A stretch of DNA of 64,000 nucleotides from Niebla homalea (GCA_019925105.1 JAHGAU010000011.1:620001-684000), one strand, 5' to 3'; shown: positions 41,127 to 54,909, counted from the stretch's first letter. Translations and numbers: made by a program. The notes: generated by a model from the sequence alone, not told the origin.

Positions 41127-44100
41127 ATACCTCCCTTTTTATATTTTAGTCCTTAAAGATAAAAATTATATAAATAAATAGCAATATTATAAAGAAAACG
41201 TTAACGCGTAACCAGCGTATACGTAAAACTCATTAAAAACTTATTATTAAAACCTAATAAAAAAAGGGTAAAGAAAAAAGAGTTTATATATATACTTTAA
41301 AGTATATATCGAGAACATTATTTAATATATTGGACATAATAGAATATTATAGGTTAACGTATAGTTAACGTATTATAATAAAGTTTATTAAAAACCCCCT
41401 TATAAAACTTAATAAGAAAAAATAAGTAAGAAAAGAGTCTTAATAATATTAATTAATAACTAAGTTATTACTTAAGAATTTACTTATTAATTTATTATGG
41501 CGTAATAATAGTTAAATAATAAAAGGTTTATTATTATTTTAAATTTTTTCTTTTTTTTTCCTTAATAATCTTAATAACTTTTATAAATATATTATATATA
41601 AACTTTAATTACGATACTTAATTAATATATAAAAGTAACTTTTATCCGTATTTTTATTATTATTATAGTAAATTATATTAATTATATATAAACGTTTATA
41701 TACTTAATATAATAGTAATCCGTAATAATAATAAATAAGTATATATTAATATAACGTAAATAAAAGAGTAAAGTAAATATTATCTTAGTATTCTAGTGTA
41801 TAATACTTATATAATATAATAGCGTTTTATTAATATTTTACGATAAGAATATACTTATAATTAAATAAAAGTTAATAATATATAAATACCCCGTACTCTA
41901 TATATTTTTTATAAAATAAATCTTATATTCGTAATATCGGTTTTTATAATTAATATAAGTTTAAAGGCTATAATAATTATTATCGTACCGTAAGATTATA
42001 TTATTATTAAAGTATTAGCGTTTTAATTAAATATAATTCCCGGATAAACTTATTAAGAAAATACGTAAAATAATACGTAAACTTAATTAAACATTATAGC
42101 CCCGGGAGAGATTTTATTTATTATATTAATACGATAAATTCCTTTATAAGTTTAAAGTTTAACGTAAGTTATACGGATATATAAAAATAATGCGTTATAT
42201 AATTAAGCCGGCGTATTATTATATCCGATTAAAGGCTTATAGGTCGATAATAACCCTTAAAAGGGAAATAAAAAAATAATCGTTTCAGGTTTTCGCCACG
42301 GAAATAAAAATTATTAAATTTAAAGTAAAAGTAAGTATCAATATAATAATAACTTAACGTTAACGTTAATATATTTTAGATAAAAAGTAATACGGAAAAA
42401 AACCGGGTTTCCTTTATTAAATATCCCGTCGATTATTCTGAATTTAAGGGCTTCAAAACGGACAAAAACGAGGAGAAGGATATAAAGATAAAGAAGGTAT
42501 AACCTATTTCGGCGGCGGCGGTTAAGGGGTCGGTCTTAATTCCGGAAAATAATAATTTTAAAGTGTATTAAGGAGCCTTTTAACCCGTTAATATTAAGGT
42601 TAAGTTAACCTTAAAATAAAAAAGGAATAAAAAAATAAAATTATTATATTCCGTTTAATCCGTTAATATTTATCCGGCTTTAATAGTATAAAAATAAGAA
42701 AAAAAAGAAGAAAAAAAAGAAAACTTATTACGTTAATATAACGGCGTTATAAATTATTTTTATTTTCTTTACGTATATTATAAGCGTTTAATATTTAACG
42801 TTTAAACGCTTATAATTTATATATTATTAGATAATAATATAAATATAATATTAAAGCTTTTAAAATATTAATTAAACTATAATATATCTTAATTAATCTT
42901 TAATTATTAATATTTTAATTTTATTTTTTTTTAATTTATTTTTAATTTATTAATAAGCGCCTTTAAGTACTTATAGTTTATTTTTACGCTTTTATATTTA
43001 CGGTATTATTATACCCGTAGATTAATTATTATAATTATAATAAATAAATAAACATTACTATAACGTTAATTATATTAAACGTATTATATTTTATTAAATA
43101 GAATTATAATAGATCCTTAATAATTTACGTAAAAAGAAAACGTATTAATAAAGTAAATTACAATATCAATTATTATATATAATTATTAATTATAATATAA
43201 AACTTTTAATTATCGCGGTATTAACTTTATATTTATTTCCTTTTTTTTTACGTTATTTTATTATATTACTTTTATAGCTTTTATATATTACTTAAGTTAT
43301 CCGTTAAAACTTATTAATTATATTTAAAGTTTTAATTAAGTTACTTAACTTTATATTAAATATCCCGGGAGTTCTTAATATAATCTATAATTTCTTTAAT
43401 CTTTTATTCTTTTTTATTATTAATAAATTTTAAAGGATATATTATTATTTCCGCCGTTTTATTATTAACTTAAATATAATATAATTTAAAAAAGGAAATA
43501 TAAATCGTAAAGTAAATACGATAATTTATAAAGAAGAAAAGGCAATACACTTACTATTTAATCTTATCGTTAATTTTAAAGGGTTTAATAAATTAAGGTA
43601 TAAGTCTCTTATTTAATTACTTAAATTTAAGGTTTTTAATATTTAATATTATTAAATCGTTAACGTTATATAATTTTAATTAATATTTTTTATTATAGAT
43701 TTATTTAATTAATTTTAATATATAACGTTATCGTTCCGTTAACTTTTTATAAATATTATTTAAAATTTTAACTTTTTCTTTTATTATAAGTATTTTTTTT
43801 TAATAAGTTTATCCTTAAACTTAAAGTGGATTTTAAGATTATATTTATAATTAACGTAGAAAAAGCTATATTTTAAATTTAAATAATATATATTTATATA
43901 AGAATATTTAATTATAAATAATAAATTTATTTAATTTATTTATTTTAAGTTAATGAATATTCTTAAGTATTATTTTATTCCTTAATTTTAATATTCAGTT
44001 TATTTATTAATTTAAGGGTAAAATACGGTATTAAGTTTATATATTATCTTTAAATAATAATATATTAAACTTTAATAATTATTTATAAAAACGGAGCCTT

Positions 44101-44369
44101 TATCGGTAACGATTTTATTTAATATATTATATTTAAGGAAAACCTCCTTAAATAATAGTTTAATTAATATAACGGCGTTTATACTTTTTATTATAAATAA
44201 GTAACGATATTTCTTTATATAACGGTTTATAATTATTAAGATTAAATCGTAAATTTACCTTTTACGTTTATTAAAGGGTAAACCGGTAATAAAATTTATA
44301 GTTAACTCTTTTTAAGGCTATATTAAGGGAGGGAATTAAGTTAATTTACCGTAAAAACGATAATAATAT
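41127..44369 (-). mobile_element. Gypsy-2 integrase part (left of LINE H)
   Basis: On the minus strand, starting from the LINE H junction, the sequence reads like a Ty3/Gypsy integrase core. KRVNYKFYYRFTL corresponds to the end of the first catalytic block. A run with DKGSVFINNYQSL corresponds to the second Asp region (TDRGSVF). QTEYQNQ near 43,983-44,012 corresponds to the QTERQNQ block and keeps the catalytic Glu codon. INLLLIAEYSYNN follows. The rest towards the 3' LTR is too degraded to assign; chromodomain-type tails are usual here but none can be claimed. Stops derived from CAA, CAG and TGG are frequent. Confidence 0.75.
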
Positions 44370-47300
44370 TGATTGATTGATTGATTTATACTACGGATCT
44401 AGCTAAGCTAATTCCGGCGTTCCTTAATACTCGGCTATTTAACCTTATTGATAACCGTAAAAAACCCGATATCCATAACGTTAAGAATAAAAACCGGTGT
44501 CCACCCAGCCTTCACTTACGTTTTAAGGGCTAAGAGCATTTATAGCCGTTTAAAAAGTAAGAATTTATTTATACGCTTTTTTTAAGAAAACCTATAATAT
44601 TATAATTAAATCTATTTAAGGGTTACCTTTAAATTTATTGCTTTTCCGTTACCTTATAGGTTTATTTAATATTAAAATTTTAAAATTTTAATTATATTAT
44701 TAAATATCCTTACCGATACGTATATTATTATTATTTTATTTATATAATTCTACCGATTAATATAGTATCGTTTTTTATACCGCCCCGGTATTTATAGCCT
44801 TTTTAGCCTTTTATTAAGTATAGTTTTCCCGCTATTATTTTCTGTTTTTAAGTTAATAGCGAAATTTTTTAATTAGGTTTTCGATTACTTTTTTTATTTC
44901 TTTAATTAAGCTAAACTATAATAATAAGCCTATAATTATTATAAATTTAACGGCCGCCTTAATACTTTTTTTATTAATAAATATTTAACGATAATCGTTA
45001 ATCCTTACTTTTTTAATTAATTTTAATTTAAGCTTTTTAAATAATAAATAGGAGATTAATACGTATATAACGTCTTATTTTCACTATTTATATTCGTAGT
45101 TAACGTTAATCCGGTTACCGGCGTATACGATAAAAAGGAAATAGGTTAAGCCGTTTTTACTTATCCGGAGTTAAATTATTAACGTATTATTACCTTTTTT
45201 TATAATCCTATAACGTTAAAGATACTTATTAATAATTTTATCGTTATTTAACGCCGGGTATTATTGCTTTTAAAGGATTAATTCTTTATATTTACGTTAA
45301 TACTTTATTTATTTTCCTTTAATTTATAAGGTAATTACCGTTAACTTCGCCCTTATAACCTTCTTTTTTTCCGTTGTTTTTACTTTAAATAAAAGTTTAT
45401 ATATTTTTACGTTAACTTCTTAAACGTAAATTAAGTTAACTTCTTTTTTAATTTACTTTAACTTAACTTCCGTAAAAAGGGTAAATATTTCTTTTTTACG
45501 CTTTTTTATTTAAGGTTTCTTATAGTTCTAATGAATACGTTTATTTCCTGTTAACGTAATTAAGTTTATACCCTTTTTAAGCCTCGTTTAAGCGATTATT
45601 TAATTTAAGGCCAGCTTTATTAATAATATAAAAACCTCGGATTCTAGTACCGGGATAGGAGTTATTTTATATATTTTATTTATTACTTTTAAATATCAGT
45701 TTTAAACCTTTTATAATTACCGGACGGGCTTTTTCTTATATTTAAGTATGCCTTTAAGTATATATTAAATAACTATTACGTATATTATTATAAACTTTAT
45801 AACCGCCTAATAAACGGTTTTAATTTTTTATAAAATAGCTCCTTACGTTAACGCTATAAAATAAATAAGGCCTTTTTTTTGTGAAATTATCTTCTTTTAA
45901 ACCTTTTTTATATAATTTTTTTAATTTAATTTCTTATTAATTTATAAATTAAATATCCTAATATTAACTTCCGGTTTTACCGTTATATTACTTAAGTCCA
46001 TTATAGCTATTATATTATATAACTTTAAACTTTTTATTATATAAATAAACTTATATTTATATAAAGTAAATTAAGCTTTATATATTTTTACTTATTATAG
46101 GTAAACTTTATAAATTTATTTTAGCTTTAAATAATTTATATAAGTAAACGTATTATAAATTAAGAAATAAATATTATTAATAAAGCTTTTTACTTAAACT
46201 TTTTATTTTAATTTTATTAAGTTTTTAATAAATAGGCCGTTAAAGAATAAGAATAAGATTAAAAAGATAAATAACTTTTAAAGAATCCCTATTATTATAG
46301 GCTTTATTATATTTATTTTTTATTTTAAATTAATTAACGTTACTTAGTTATTTAAAAAACTTTCTATTTAATTTATAAAGAAAAATAAAACCCCTTTTTT
46401 CTATAAATTATATAGTAATTTTTAATAATTTACTTTATTAAATATTTTTATAATATTTAAAGAAAAAAGATTTATAATATACTTCTTCCTATAACCCTAT
46501 ATTATATATACGTTATCGATTAAGCCTTTAAGAGCCGTTTCCGTTAACCATCCTTTTTTTATTTTTATTTATTAATTAAAGAATAACCTATACTTTTTTA
46601 TATAGTTACTTAAGATCTTTATAATTATTATCTTTAAAGTTTTCCTTAACGTATAAAGGAGTATTATAAGTTTATATAATTTTACTTTTAAGTAATTTAA
46701 CTTAATTAGCTTCTTAAAAATAATCGTTTTAACCTCCTTAAATTTATAAGGGTAATATCCTATATTAAAATAGGCTTAAAATAGGTAAATAAAGACCTTT
46801 CCGAATAATAACGTTACTATAGATAAGAACCTATTTAATATACCGTTAAATCCGGGGGCCTTATCCTTCTTCGGTTTATTAATCGCTTTAATTATTATCT
46901 TTTAAGTTATTATTTTATTTATTATTATTAATTTAGGATATATTATACCGTCGATATTTATTAAGTTAACTTCCGGTAACAAAAGAAAAAACGCCTTTTT
47001 AAGAGCTTTAATTTTATTATTAAAAGTATTCATTATTATATTATCTGGTCTTTTTAAAGGTAAAAACTTAAAAATAAATTTAAATTTCCCACTTTATTCC
47101 TTACCGTATTTTATTAACTTCCAGATATTATAAAGGGAAACCACCGAATTATATATTATAGTTTAAAAGTATATTTATTTAGTTTTCCGGATAATTTTTT
47201 TTTTTTTTTTAAGTTTCCTTTAACCGCTAAAGCGTTTCTTAATTTTTATATTTAATAACTTATTTTATAAGCGCTTTTATTTTTATAATTATTTTTATAT

Positions 47301-50139
47301 ATTTTTTATTTTAATAAGTTTTGGCTTTTTAAGACGGCTTTATTATTAAGATTATAACGTTAATTATTTCGTTTAAAACCTTTATTATCCACTTTATAAA
47401 ACGGTCGATCTATTCTTTATTATTAAGCCGGGGAAACTCCGTTAATTAAGATATTATTTTTACCGTTTTTATTAATACCTTTATTTCCTTAACCGTCTTT
47501 TATATTCGTTTAAATAATAAAAACGGAGTTATATTAATAAATTCATTTAAGGTTATTTATATTAGGACGTAATCCGAACCGTATTTTAAATCCTTTCGGG
47601 GTCCGTATATTATAATTAAGTTAATAATACCTTCCGAGTTAAATATTAAGTTAATTATAATCTTAAATTTATAGCTTTTTTATATAATAACCTTTTTTAA
47701 CGTTAATAACGTAAAATTAAACTATATAATAATTATTAATAACTCCTTAAATTCAGTATAATTAATCGTATAACCGTCCTTATTTTATTAAATATAATAA
47801 AGATTAAAGTCTTTTATTAAAAAATACTTATTAAATATAATTATAATATTTTTAAATAACGGGATCGTAAAAGGTTTTTTCTTATTAACCGATAACGGAT
47901 TATACGTATTATAAATATTTAAAATACCCTTAATATCCCTTTTTTATACGATCCGGAATATATATAGGTTTTTTTTATAATAAATAACGTTTTAGTTATT
48001 TATATTTAGTTTCTTATTAATAAAGAAATATATCTGCGTTATTTTGTTATCTTTAAAGGTTAAATAAAAACTATTTTCCGGGTTAATTGAAAAATAAATA
48101 TACGGATTATATAATAACTTTTATATTATTATAATATCGATATTTTTTATTTCTTTAAATTTAAATATTAATATTATAATTTTAACTATTTCTTTATATA
48201 CGTTATATTATATTACCCTTAAAAGCGTAAGTATATTAAATATTAACGTCCGTTAAGCTTTCTTTATTGATTTTTATTTATGTAAACGATTTCTTTTTAA
48301 GGTTAAACGTTATTTATTTTAATCTTTTTATTATGATAATAATCCCGGTTAAGCGGCCGGCTTTAAAGGTTAATATTATTATAAGTTTCTTTTTTTTTAT
48401 ATTAACGGTTATTACGTTTTACCTTTCCTTATTTAATAAGCTCCGTTTACGTTTTAAGATTATTTTTAATTATTTTACCGGTTTAAATTTATATAAATTA
48501 TAATATTAAACTTTAATTATTATCTTAATTTTTTTATATTAAGTCTTTTTTACTCTTATTATATACTATAAGTTTTATGTTAAGTAATTATTATTATTAT
48601 ACGCCGCGTATTTCAGCGCGTTTTTTATTAAGCTTTTTATTATTAAGTTAACGTATTTATACGTATTATACCCTTTAATATATATTATATACTTTATATT
48701 ATTAAGGTATTTTATAATAATATGTTTATACCCTTAATATTTAAAATATTAATAAATATCCGCTGCCTGATTTTAAGGTTTTATTAATTTAAAGGATTTA
48801 CCCTTTATTATCCTTTTCTTAAGGATATTATTATATATTCTTATTAACGTTATATTTAGGATAATTATAGAGTATTTCTTTATATAATTAAAGGCATTTA
48901 ACCTTTTTATTATAGGAAAAAGACTATAATTAATAATCTTTAGTTTAGGGTAAAAAACCGTATTTTCCTTCTTTATTTATTTTAGGGTAACTTCCTTTTC
49001 CTCCCCCGTAAACCTTATTAAATATATCCCATTTACCGCGATAATAAAGAATTACTTTAATATCTTTACTATTTTATATTTTCCTTTACCGGCTTATCCC
49101 TTTAATTTCTTTAATCCCTTTTTTACCTTTAATAAGGTTATATTAAAAAGGATATTCCCGCTTTATAATTTATATATTATAATAATTTATTTTATTAATA
49201 GCTTTTTTATTACTTTAAACGTTTTTATTAATTATAATGGGTTTATTTTCGCCGCTATATTTTTCTCCTTTTTATTTAATAATTATATAATTATTATTTT
49301 CGCTTTCTTTAACGCCGTTATTTTCTCCTCCGCCTTTATTTTTTTTATTATTAACGTTAACGCCGCCTTTATAGTTTTTATTATTTAGCTTATCCCCGTT
49401 CCCTTCCTTAAAGCCTCCCCCGTTATTCCCTTACTTTATACGTATCCTTTTTATTTCTTTTTACCTCCGCCCGCCGGCGCCCTTATTACCGCCCCTTAAG
49501 CTTTACGTAGCCTTTTTAATTTTTTTTTAATTTTTTCCCGTATTTATATAAAAGTCTTTTATTCCCTATAACCTGATTTATAGTATCGGCTAGGTTTTTA
49601 ACGTAATATCCTTCTATATAATTATAAAAAGGCCTTTTAACGCCTTTATTATTTCCTCCCTCTTTACTTTTCCTTTATATATTTAATAATTACCTCTTTT
49701 TATAATTTATTCCTATTTACTTAATATCTCTTTATCTTTATTTAACTCTTTTTTAATTTATATATACTTAATAAGGCCTTTTACGCCTCCGTTTACCCTT
49801 TATCCGTCCCTATATATCGTCCTTATTCCTTCCGCTTTTTATTTATTACCTTTTATAATAATATTTTTATATGTTATATGCGTCTTTTTACGCGTATCTT
49901 ATTAATTATAAGCTTTCTATTTAATTTAAGGCTTTTTTATTTTATATTTATCGCGTTATTTATATAACTTATTATTGTTCCTATTAACCTAAGCCGCTTA
50001 TTTTTCCTCCCCCTTTACTTTTATTATTATTCCGCTTCCGCTTATCGTATTTAAGGTACTATCCTTATTATTACTTAAGTTATGTATACGTCCATCGTTT
50101 CTGACCTTTAAGGTCCCGTTGTTCGTCGCCATTTGCCTC
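44370..50139 (-). mobile_element. LINE copy H, full-length, inserted into Gypsy-2
   Basis: This minus-strand copy has the tail GATTGATTGATTGATT at its 3' end (about 44,370-44,385) and the ORF1 start codon at 50,132. The 13-base sequence ACGATAATAATAT occurs at 44,357-44,369 and at 50,140-50,152 as an exact target duplication. The element is about 5.77 kb, collinear with A, B and F, and RIP-inactivated. The leader between the duplication and the start codon is only seven bases (GAGGCAA in the element's sense). Confidence 0.9.
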
Positions 50140-50152
50140 ACGATAATAATAT

Positions 50153-53100
50153 ATTTTAACTCTTTAACATATATTATATATCTTAACGTAATCTGTTATT
50201 TAAACTTTTAAACCGTTTTAATAATATTTTTAAATTAATAGTTTATAAATTTTATTAACGTTAAAATAACCCATTAATTTATCGTTATAATATTTATTAA
50301 TTAGTTTTTCTTAAATTACTCCGTTTTTAAGGGTATATAACCGGTTATTATATTTAATAAGGCCGGTTAAGTTAATACTTTAAGCTTTATTAAGTCGTAA
50401 ATAATTTTTAATTAACTTAACGGTAATTTCCTTAATTTTATAAGTAAACTTATTATTAACTTATAAATCTTTAATAAGTTATTATATTAAGATTAATTTT
50501 TTATAAGCGTTTTTAAATAAATAACGTATTTCCTTCCGTAAGATAATAACTTAAATACCCCTTAATATAAGTAAAAACGTATAACTTATAACTATAGCCC
50601 GCCGGCGTCTTAATAATTCTTCTAATTAAAGAGTAAACTTATTTTATAACGTAAGTAGAAAAATGGTATTAAAAGGTAAGACTCCTTTATAATTTAGACG
50701 TTTTAATAATAAATTAATAGGGTTTATTTTACCTTAATAATAAAATATTTTAAAGTTATAATTAATAAGTTTTAAAACTTATTTAACCTAACGTAAATTT
50801 AAAGTTAATTACTTTATAAATCCTTAAAGGTTATTATAATCCGTTTATATTTAAATAATTTTAATATTTCCTTTTAAGTAATAATATTATTACTTAAACG
50901 CTATAACGATAATAAGAAGTTCTTAATTATACGTTTTATAATTTTATTTAACGGGTTATATTTTCCGGGATTAATAAACTATTAAACGTTAATAACCTTC
51001 CTTAAATTATTAAAATAAGATATTAATAATAGTAAAATTGGATATATCAGTTTTTACTTATACCCCCTTTTCTGGGTCGAAATAGCGGAATAATAACGTA
51101 TTACTGAATATATTACGTAACTGGCTGAACGTTATTATTACGGCGTTATTTTACTTTAGTAATCCAGTCTTCTTTCCCTCTTTATTATTTTTAAGTAAAC
51201 TTATTAAAGCTTCGGTTATCCTTAAGTATTCGTAAATAAAATGTTTATAAAAGTTGGAAAATCCTAAAAAGATTTAAATATTCCGGTAAATTTTTAAGGT
51301 AAATTAATCCTTAATTACCTTAATACGTTCTTAATCTATTTATATCCCCTTTATCGAGATTATAAATCCTAGGAATTTAACTTAAGTAATATTAAATTAA
51401 CATTTCTTTAAATTAATATAGAATTAAAATTAAGGTAATTAATTAAAAATTTATTTAATATAATATTAGTAATCCGCCGGCTTTTTATTAAAAATAAGGA
51501 TATCATTAAAATAAATTATATAAATTACGTTAATAAGGCCGGTAAGGGCTTAATTAATATAAACTTAAAAAGTCGCCGGAATATTAATTAACTTAAATAA
51601 TATAATTAAATACTTAAAATAATTATAACGCGTACGGAACGCCGTCTTTTATTTATCGTTTTACTTAATTTAAAGTTAATAATAAGTATCCTTAACGTTT
51701 AACTTAATAAACCGTAAAGAATTATTTAATTAATTAAGAGTCTTAATAATTAAAAATAATAAGTATCAATTTTTAACTATAATTGTATTTAAACCCCGGT
51801 AATCCATATAGAGATAAAGGCCGTTATCCTTTTTTAAAATAAAAAGGATAAAAATATTTATAAGAAACGTTAAATAACGAATTTAATCTTAAGTTAAAAT
51901 ATTATTAAGATACCGCCGGAGCTCCATTAACTTAATCTTAAATAAATTATATAAAGATTTATAAGGTAATTTCCTTTTATTTAAATCGATTATATAATTA
52001 CTTTTTTTTAACTTAAGTAAGGTATTAATTATCTTATTAAAAAAAATATTTACGTAATTATTTAATTCTTACGGAATAATTAAATTAATAAATTCTTATA
52101 TTATAGTTATACTTATAGAACCTTCAATAAAGCCTTATAATACCTTTTTTAAGGGCGCCGTTATTACGTTAATATATATAATTATAAAAATATTATTAGT
52201 TTTTATTAAAGTTTAATTAAATTCTTAAACGTTATTAATCTATAAATTATTAAACTTAACCTTAAAACGCTATTAATTAACCGCCGGATTAAGTATAATC
52301 TTAAGGGACTTTAATATGGGGAAACCCAGAATTATGTTTAATCCGTTTTAATCTATAATATAAAAAAGGGTTTTATATAACTTTATTTATTCTTAATTAT
52401 TAATTAGATTATATTATAATCAATAAGCCCTATAATAATAAACCTTATTACCATTAAGTAATCCAGCCTACAGTAAAACGGTAAAAATAAGTTATAAGTC
52501 TTATTAAACCGTAAACCATTATAAGATTAAATTTACTTAAGCTTTTATATTAAGTAATATTATAAATAACTATTAATTACCCTTAAGCTTAATCCAACCT
52601 TTAATATAAAAGGTAGGGTTAACCTTTATTAATCTTTATTCTGGCTTTAGCCTTAAAACGCCGTTAAAACGTTAACGTTTTTTAACCTTACGTACTTCTT
52701 ATTTATAGTACTTATGGCTGTAATTTCAACGTTATTTTTTTTAAAATAATTAGGTGAGATATAGTCCTTTTTATAATAAGTATAATATTCAAGATCTTTA
52801 TACGTTAAATTAAGTTTTAATTCGGCTTTACCTTTCTTACCGTATTAATTATTAACCTTAATAAAATAAGCTGATTTTACACTATTATTCTTAGGCTTTA
52901 ATATTTTATTATTAAGAGATTTACTTTTATTAATTAAACGGTTAACGTTAATAATAACGGTTATAATAGAACGTTTTAAGTTTCCCTTTTATATAATAAC
53001 CGCCGTAACGATAACGTTATAAATACTCGGGATATTTCCGGTAAAAATGATTTTAAATTTTAGGTTTAATAATAGCTTTATAAAAAGCGTATAAGTTTTA

Positions 53101-53892
53101 AATTTATTTAATAAAATAAATAAATCCTTTTTAATTATTTTAAGATAATTACGGAAGGTAATAACCTTTTAATTTAACCGTTATTTTATATCCTTAAAAT
53201 ATTTATAATAAGATAATTAACGGTTCTTTAAATTAATTATTTAATTTAAAAGTTTAACTTTAAATTCTTTAAAAATAAAGGTCCGGATTAAAAAAGGGTC
53301 CGGGTTCTAAATAATATAATTAATAAATTATAGGTAATATACGATTTTAATATAATCGTTTAAAAAGTAATCCGGGCTTAATAGGAAAAGCTTTTCTATA
53401 ATAATAAATTATTATTAATATTTACCTTTAAACTTATACGTATACTTAAATAAAATAACTAACTTAAAGGATTTATTATACTTAAAGGGTGGAAGGATAC
53501 TTATAGCTTATTAAGCGGCGGCGTAATACGTTCCTAATAAGGGGCTCCTAGTACCCCGGTTAATATTACCAAGACCGCAAAAAGAAAATAACGTTTAAGA
53601 GTTTTAATTTTATTTTTCTAATTAATCGGCTTTCCGTTTTAATTTTAACGTTTAAGTTTTAATTAAAGTTTTATTATATTAAAGTTATATTTATTTTAAA
53701 TAATATAAGTTAACTTAACGTTTAATTAACGTTTTATACGATATAATATTTCCTTTAAAGGAAGGTTCTTAACTTAATCCTTAAATTAATCCTTAAAAAC
53801 TTTATTATTAATTACTTCCGTAAATCGTTCCGGAAAATAAAGAAATATATTTTATTCCGGGCCTTTTATTTTAAAAGGAAAAAGAATTAGAA
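50153..53892 (-). mobile_element. Gypsy-2 gag, protease, RT and RNase H part
   Basis: Read on the minus strand, this part shows a clear Ty3/Gypsy reverse transcriptase. YMDYRGLNTIIVKNRYLLFLI lies near 51,760-51,820 and KTAFRTRYNYFKYLI follows it. IIYFNDILIF near 51,490-51,530 corresponds to the YLDDILIY active site, with one Asp now Asn, a G-to-A change. NLKKC and FLGFIIS then follow as expected. Downstream, RNase H should occupy roughly 50,200-51,100 but is poorly readable. Upstream towards the 5' LTR should be protease and gag; these are not recognisable. Confidence 0.78.
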
Positions 53893-54261
53893 TATTAAAT
53901 AAATCCGCCGGCTTATAATTAATAAAATTAATTAAAAAAAGTTTATAAAAGACGTAAAGTATAACTATAGATTTAATACTTAAATTTAAAAGGTAAATTA
54001 ATTTTTAAGGAATTATAAATTAATTAAACGTAAACTTATCTTAAATAACCGGTCTTAAGGGTAGCTTGGACCACGGTAATAATAACTTTAACCCCGGTTA
54101 TAATTACGTATACCCATGTATAAAAGGCCTGAACTCCTAAAGCCTTTAGTTCTAAAAGTTACCGCTCAGACGGCTACGCCACTTGGCCATAGCCCTTAAG
54201 TAAGCCGGTGCTTGGTATACTTGGTATGCGCTAGACGCTTGCTGAGCGCTAGGCGTTAACA
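53893..54261 (-). repeat. 5' LTR of Gypsy-2
   Basis: 369 bp. The inner edge is strongly AT-converted (TATTAAATAAATCCGCC in place of TGTTAGACAGGTCCGCC) and the outer edge is preserved (GCGCTAGGCGTTAACA). It is the mirror image of the other LTR. One transversion was noticed; the other differences are transitions. Confidence 0.9.
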
Positions 54262-54266
54262 ATTCC

Positions 54267-54727
54267 GCTCTGAATATAGATTTTTTTAATAGGTTATAGT
54301 TAACGTATCCATTACTAAATAAATACGAAATTAAGCGTTTATGGAAAAATAAATTATATAAAAAGGTAAAGGATTAAGTACTTAATATTTAGCTCGATAG
54401 ATTAACTACGGACTAGAGGATAATATATAGTGAATACTCTTATAATTAAAATATTATTAAAACTTTATTAATAACTATAAACGATCCAAATCCTTAATAC
54501 TTTAATATTATATTTTTCTCCAGTAACGTGTATACTCTATATTAAATAAATTTTTTTTTCTTGCCTTTAGCTAAATAAGCGTTACGCGATCGAGCTTATT
54601 ATTTTACCCTTTATTAAGTAAGCGTTAATTAATTTATTAAATATTATTAACCGGATAATATTACGAATTTAAAATAGAGATATATAATATATAAGGACGT
54701 ATACTTTTATTATTATTAAGGGGATTT
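54267..54727 (+). mobile_element. Gypsy-1, fourth piece: C-terminal pol region
   Basis: This continues Gypsy-1 after the Gypsy-2 insertion. On the plus strand the frame reads with few stops other than RIP-type ones (NKYEIKRLWKNKLYKK and onward). No domain can be named with confidence; a chromodomain-like end would be usual for the position. The stretch AAGGGGA at about 54,719 would be a suitable purine tract directly before the 3' LTR. Confidence 0.55.
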
Positions 54728-54909
54728 TATTACGAGTATATACATAGTTATAAGATATAGCCTTAAGTATAAAACTTTATAATAGGATACTATCCTAAGG
54801 ATAGGATACGTATATAGGTAGTAGTTTATTCTTTTCAGCATAAACGATCATTCATTCATAGATTGATCACTTTACCACTTTGTCCATTACATGCTCTGTA
54901 CCCATTACA
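54728..54909 (+). repeat. Probable 3' LTR of Gypsy-1
   Basis: It starts TATTACGAG, which resembles the RIP-mutated start of the S LTR (TGTCACGAG), directly after the purine-rich AAGGGGATTT, and may end CCATTACA at 54,909. It includes an imperfect palindrome (ATACTATCCTAAGGATAGGAT) and a TATA-like CGTATATAGG. The right half keeps many CA and TG dinucleotides, so the outer edge is spared as in the other LTRs. No matching 5' LTR was found, so both borders are estimates. Confidence 0.5.

Larger units (their letters stand above)
40758..54261 (-). mobile_element. Gypsy-2: complete Ty3/Gypsy element with nested LINE H
   Basis: Direct LTRs of 369 bp (40,758-41,126 and 53,893-54,261) and exact ATTCC duplications (40,753-40,757 and 54,262-54,266) define the element. 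Coding sense is the minus strand: reverse transcriptase lies near 51,100-52,000 and integrase near 43,650-44,370, and a purine tract (AAAAAGGGAGGTAT on the minus strand) abuts the 3' LTR at 41,127. Without LINE H the element is about 7.7 kb. It is RIP-inactivated. It sits inside the C-terminal pol region of Gypsy-1 in opposite orientation. Confidence 0.88.

Noticed and set aside
48267..48503. 78-codon hydrophobic plus-strand frame
   Set aside because: Antisense inside LINE H; composition effect of RIP.
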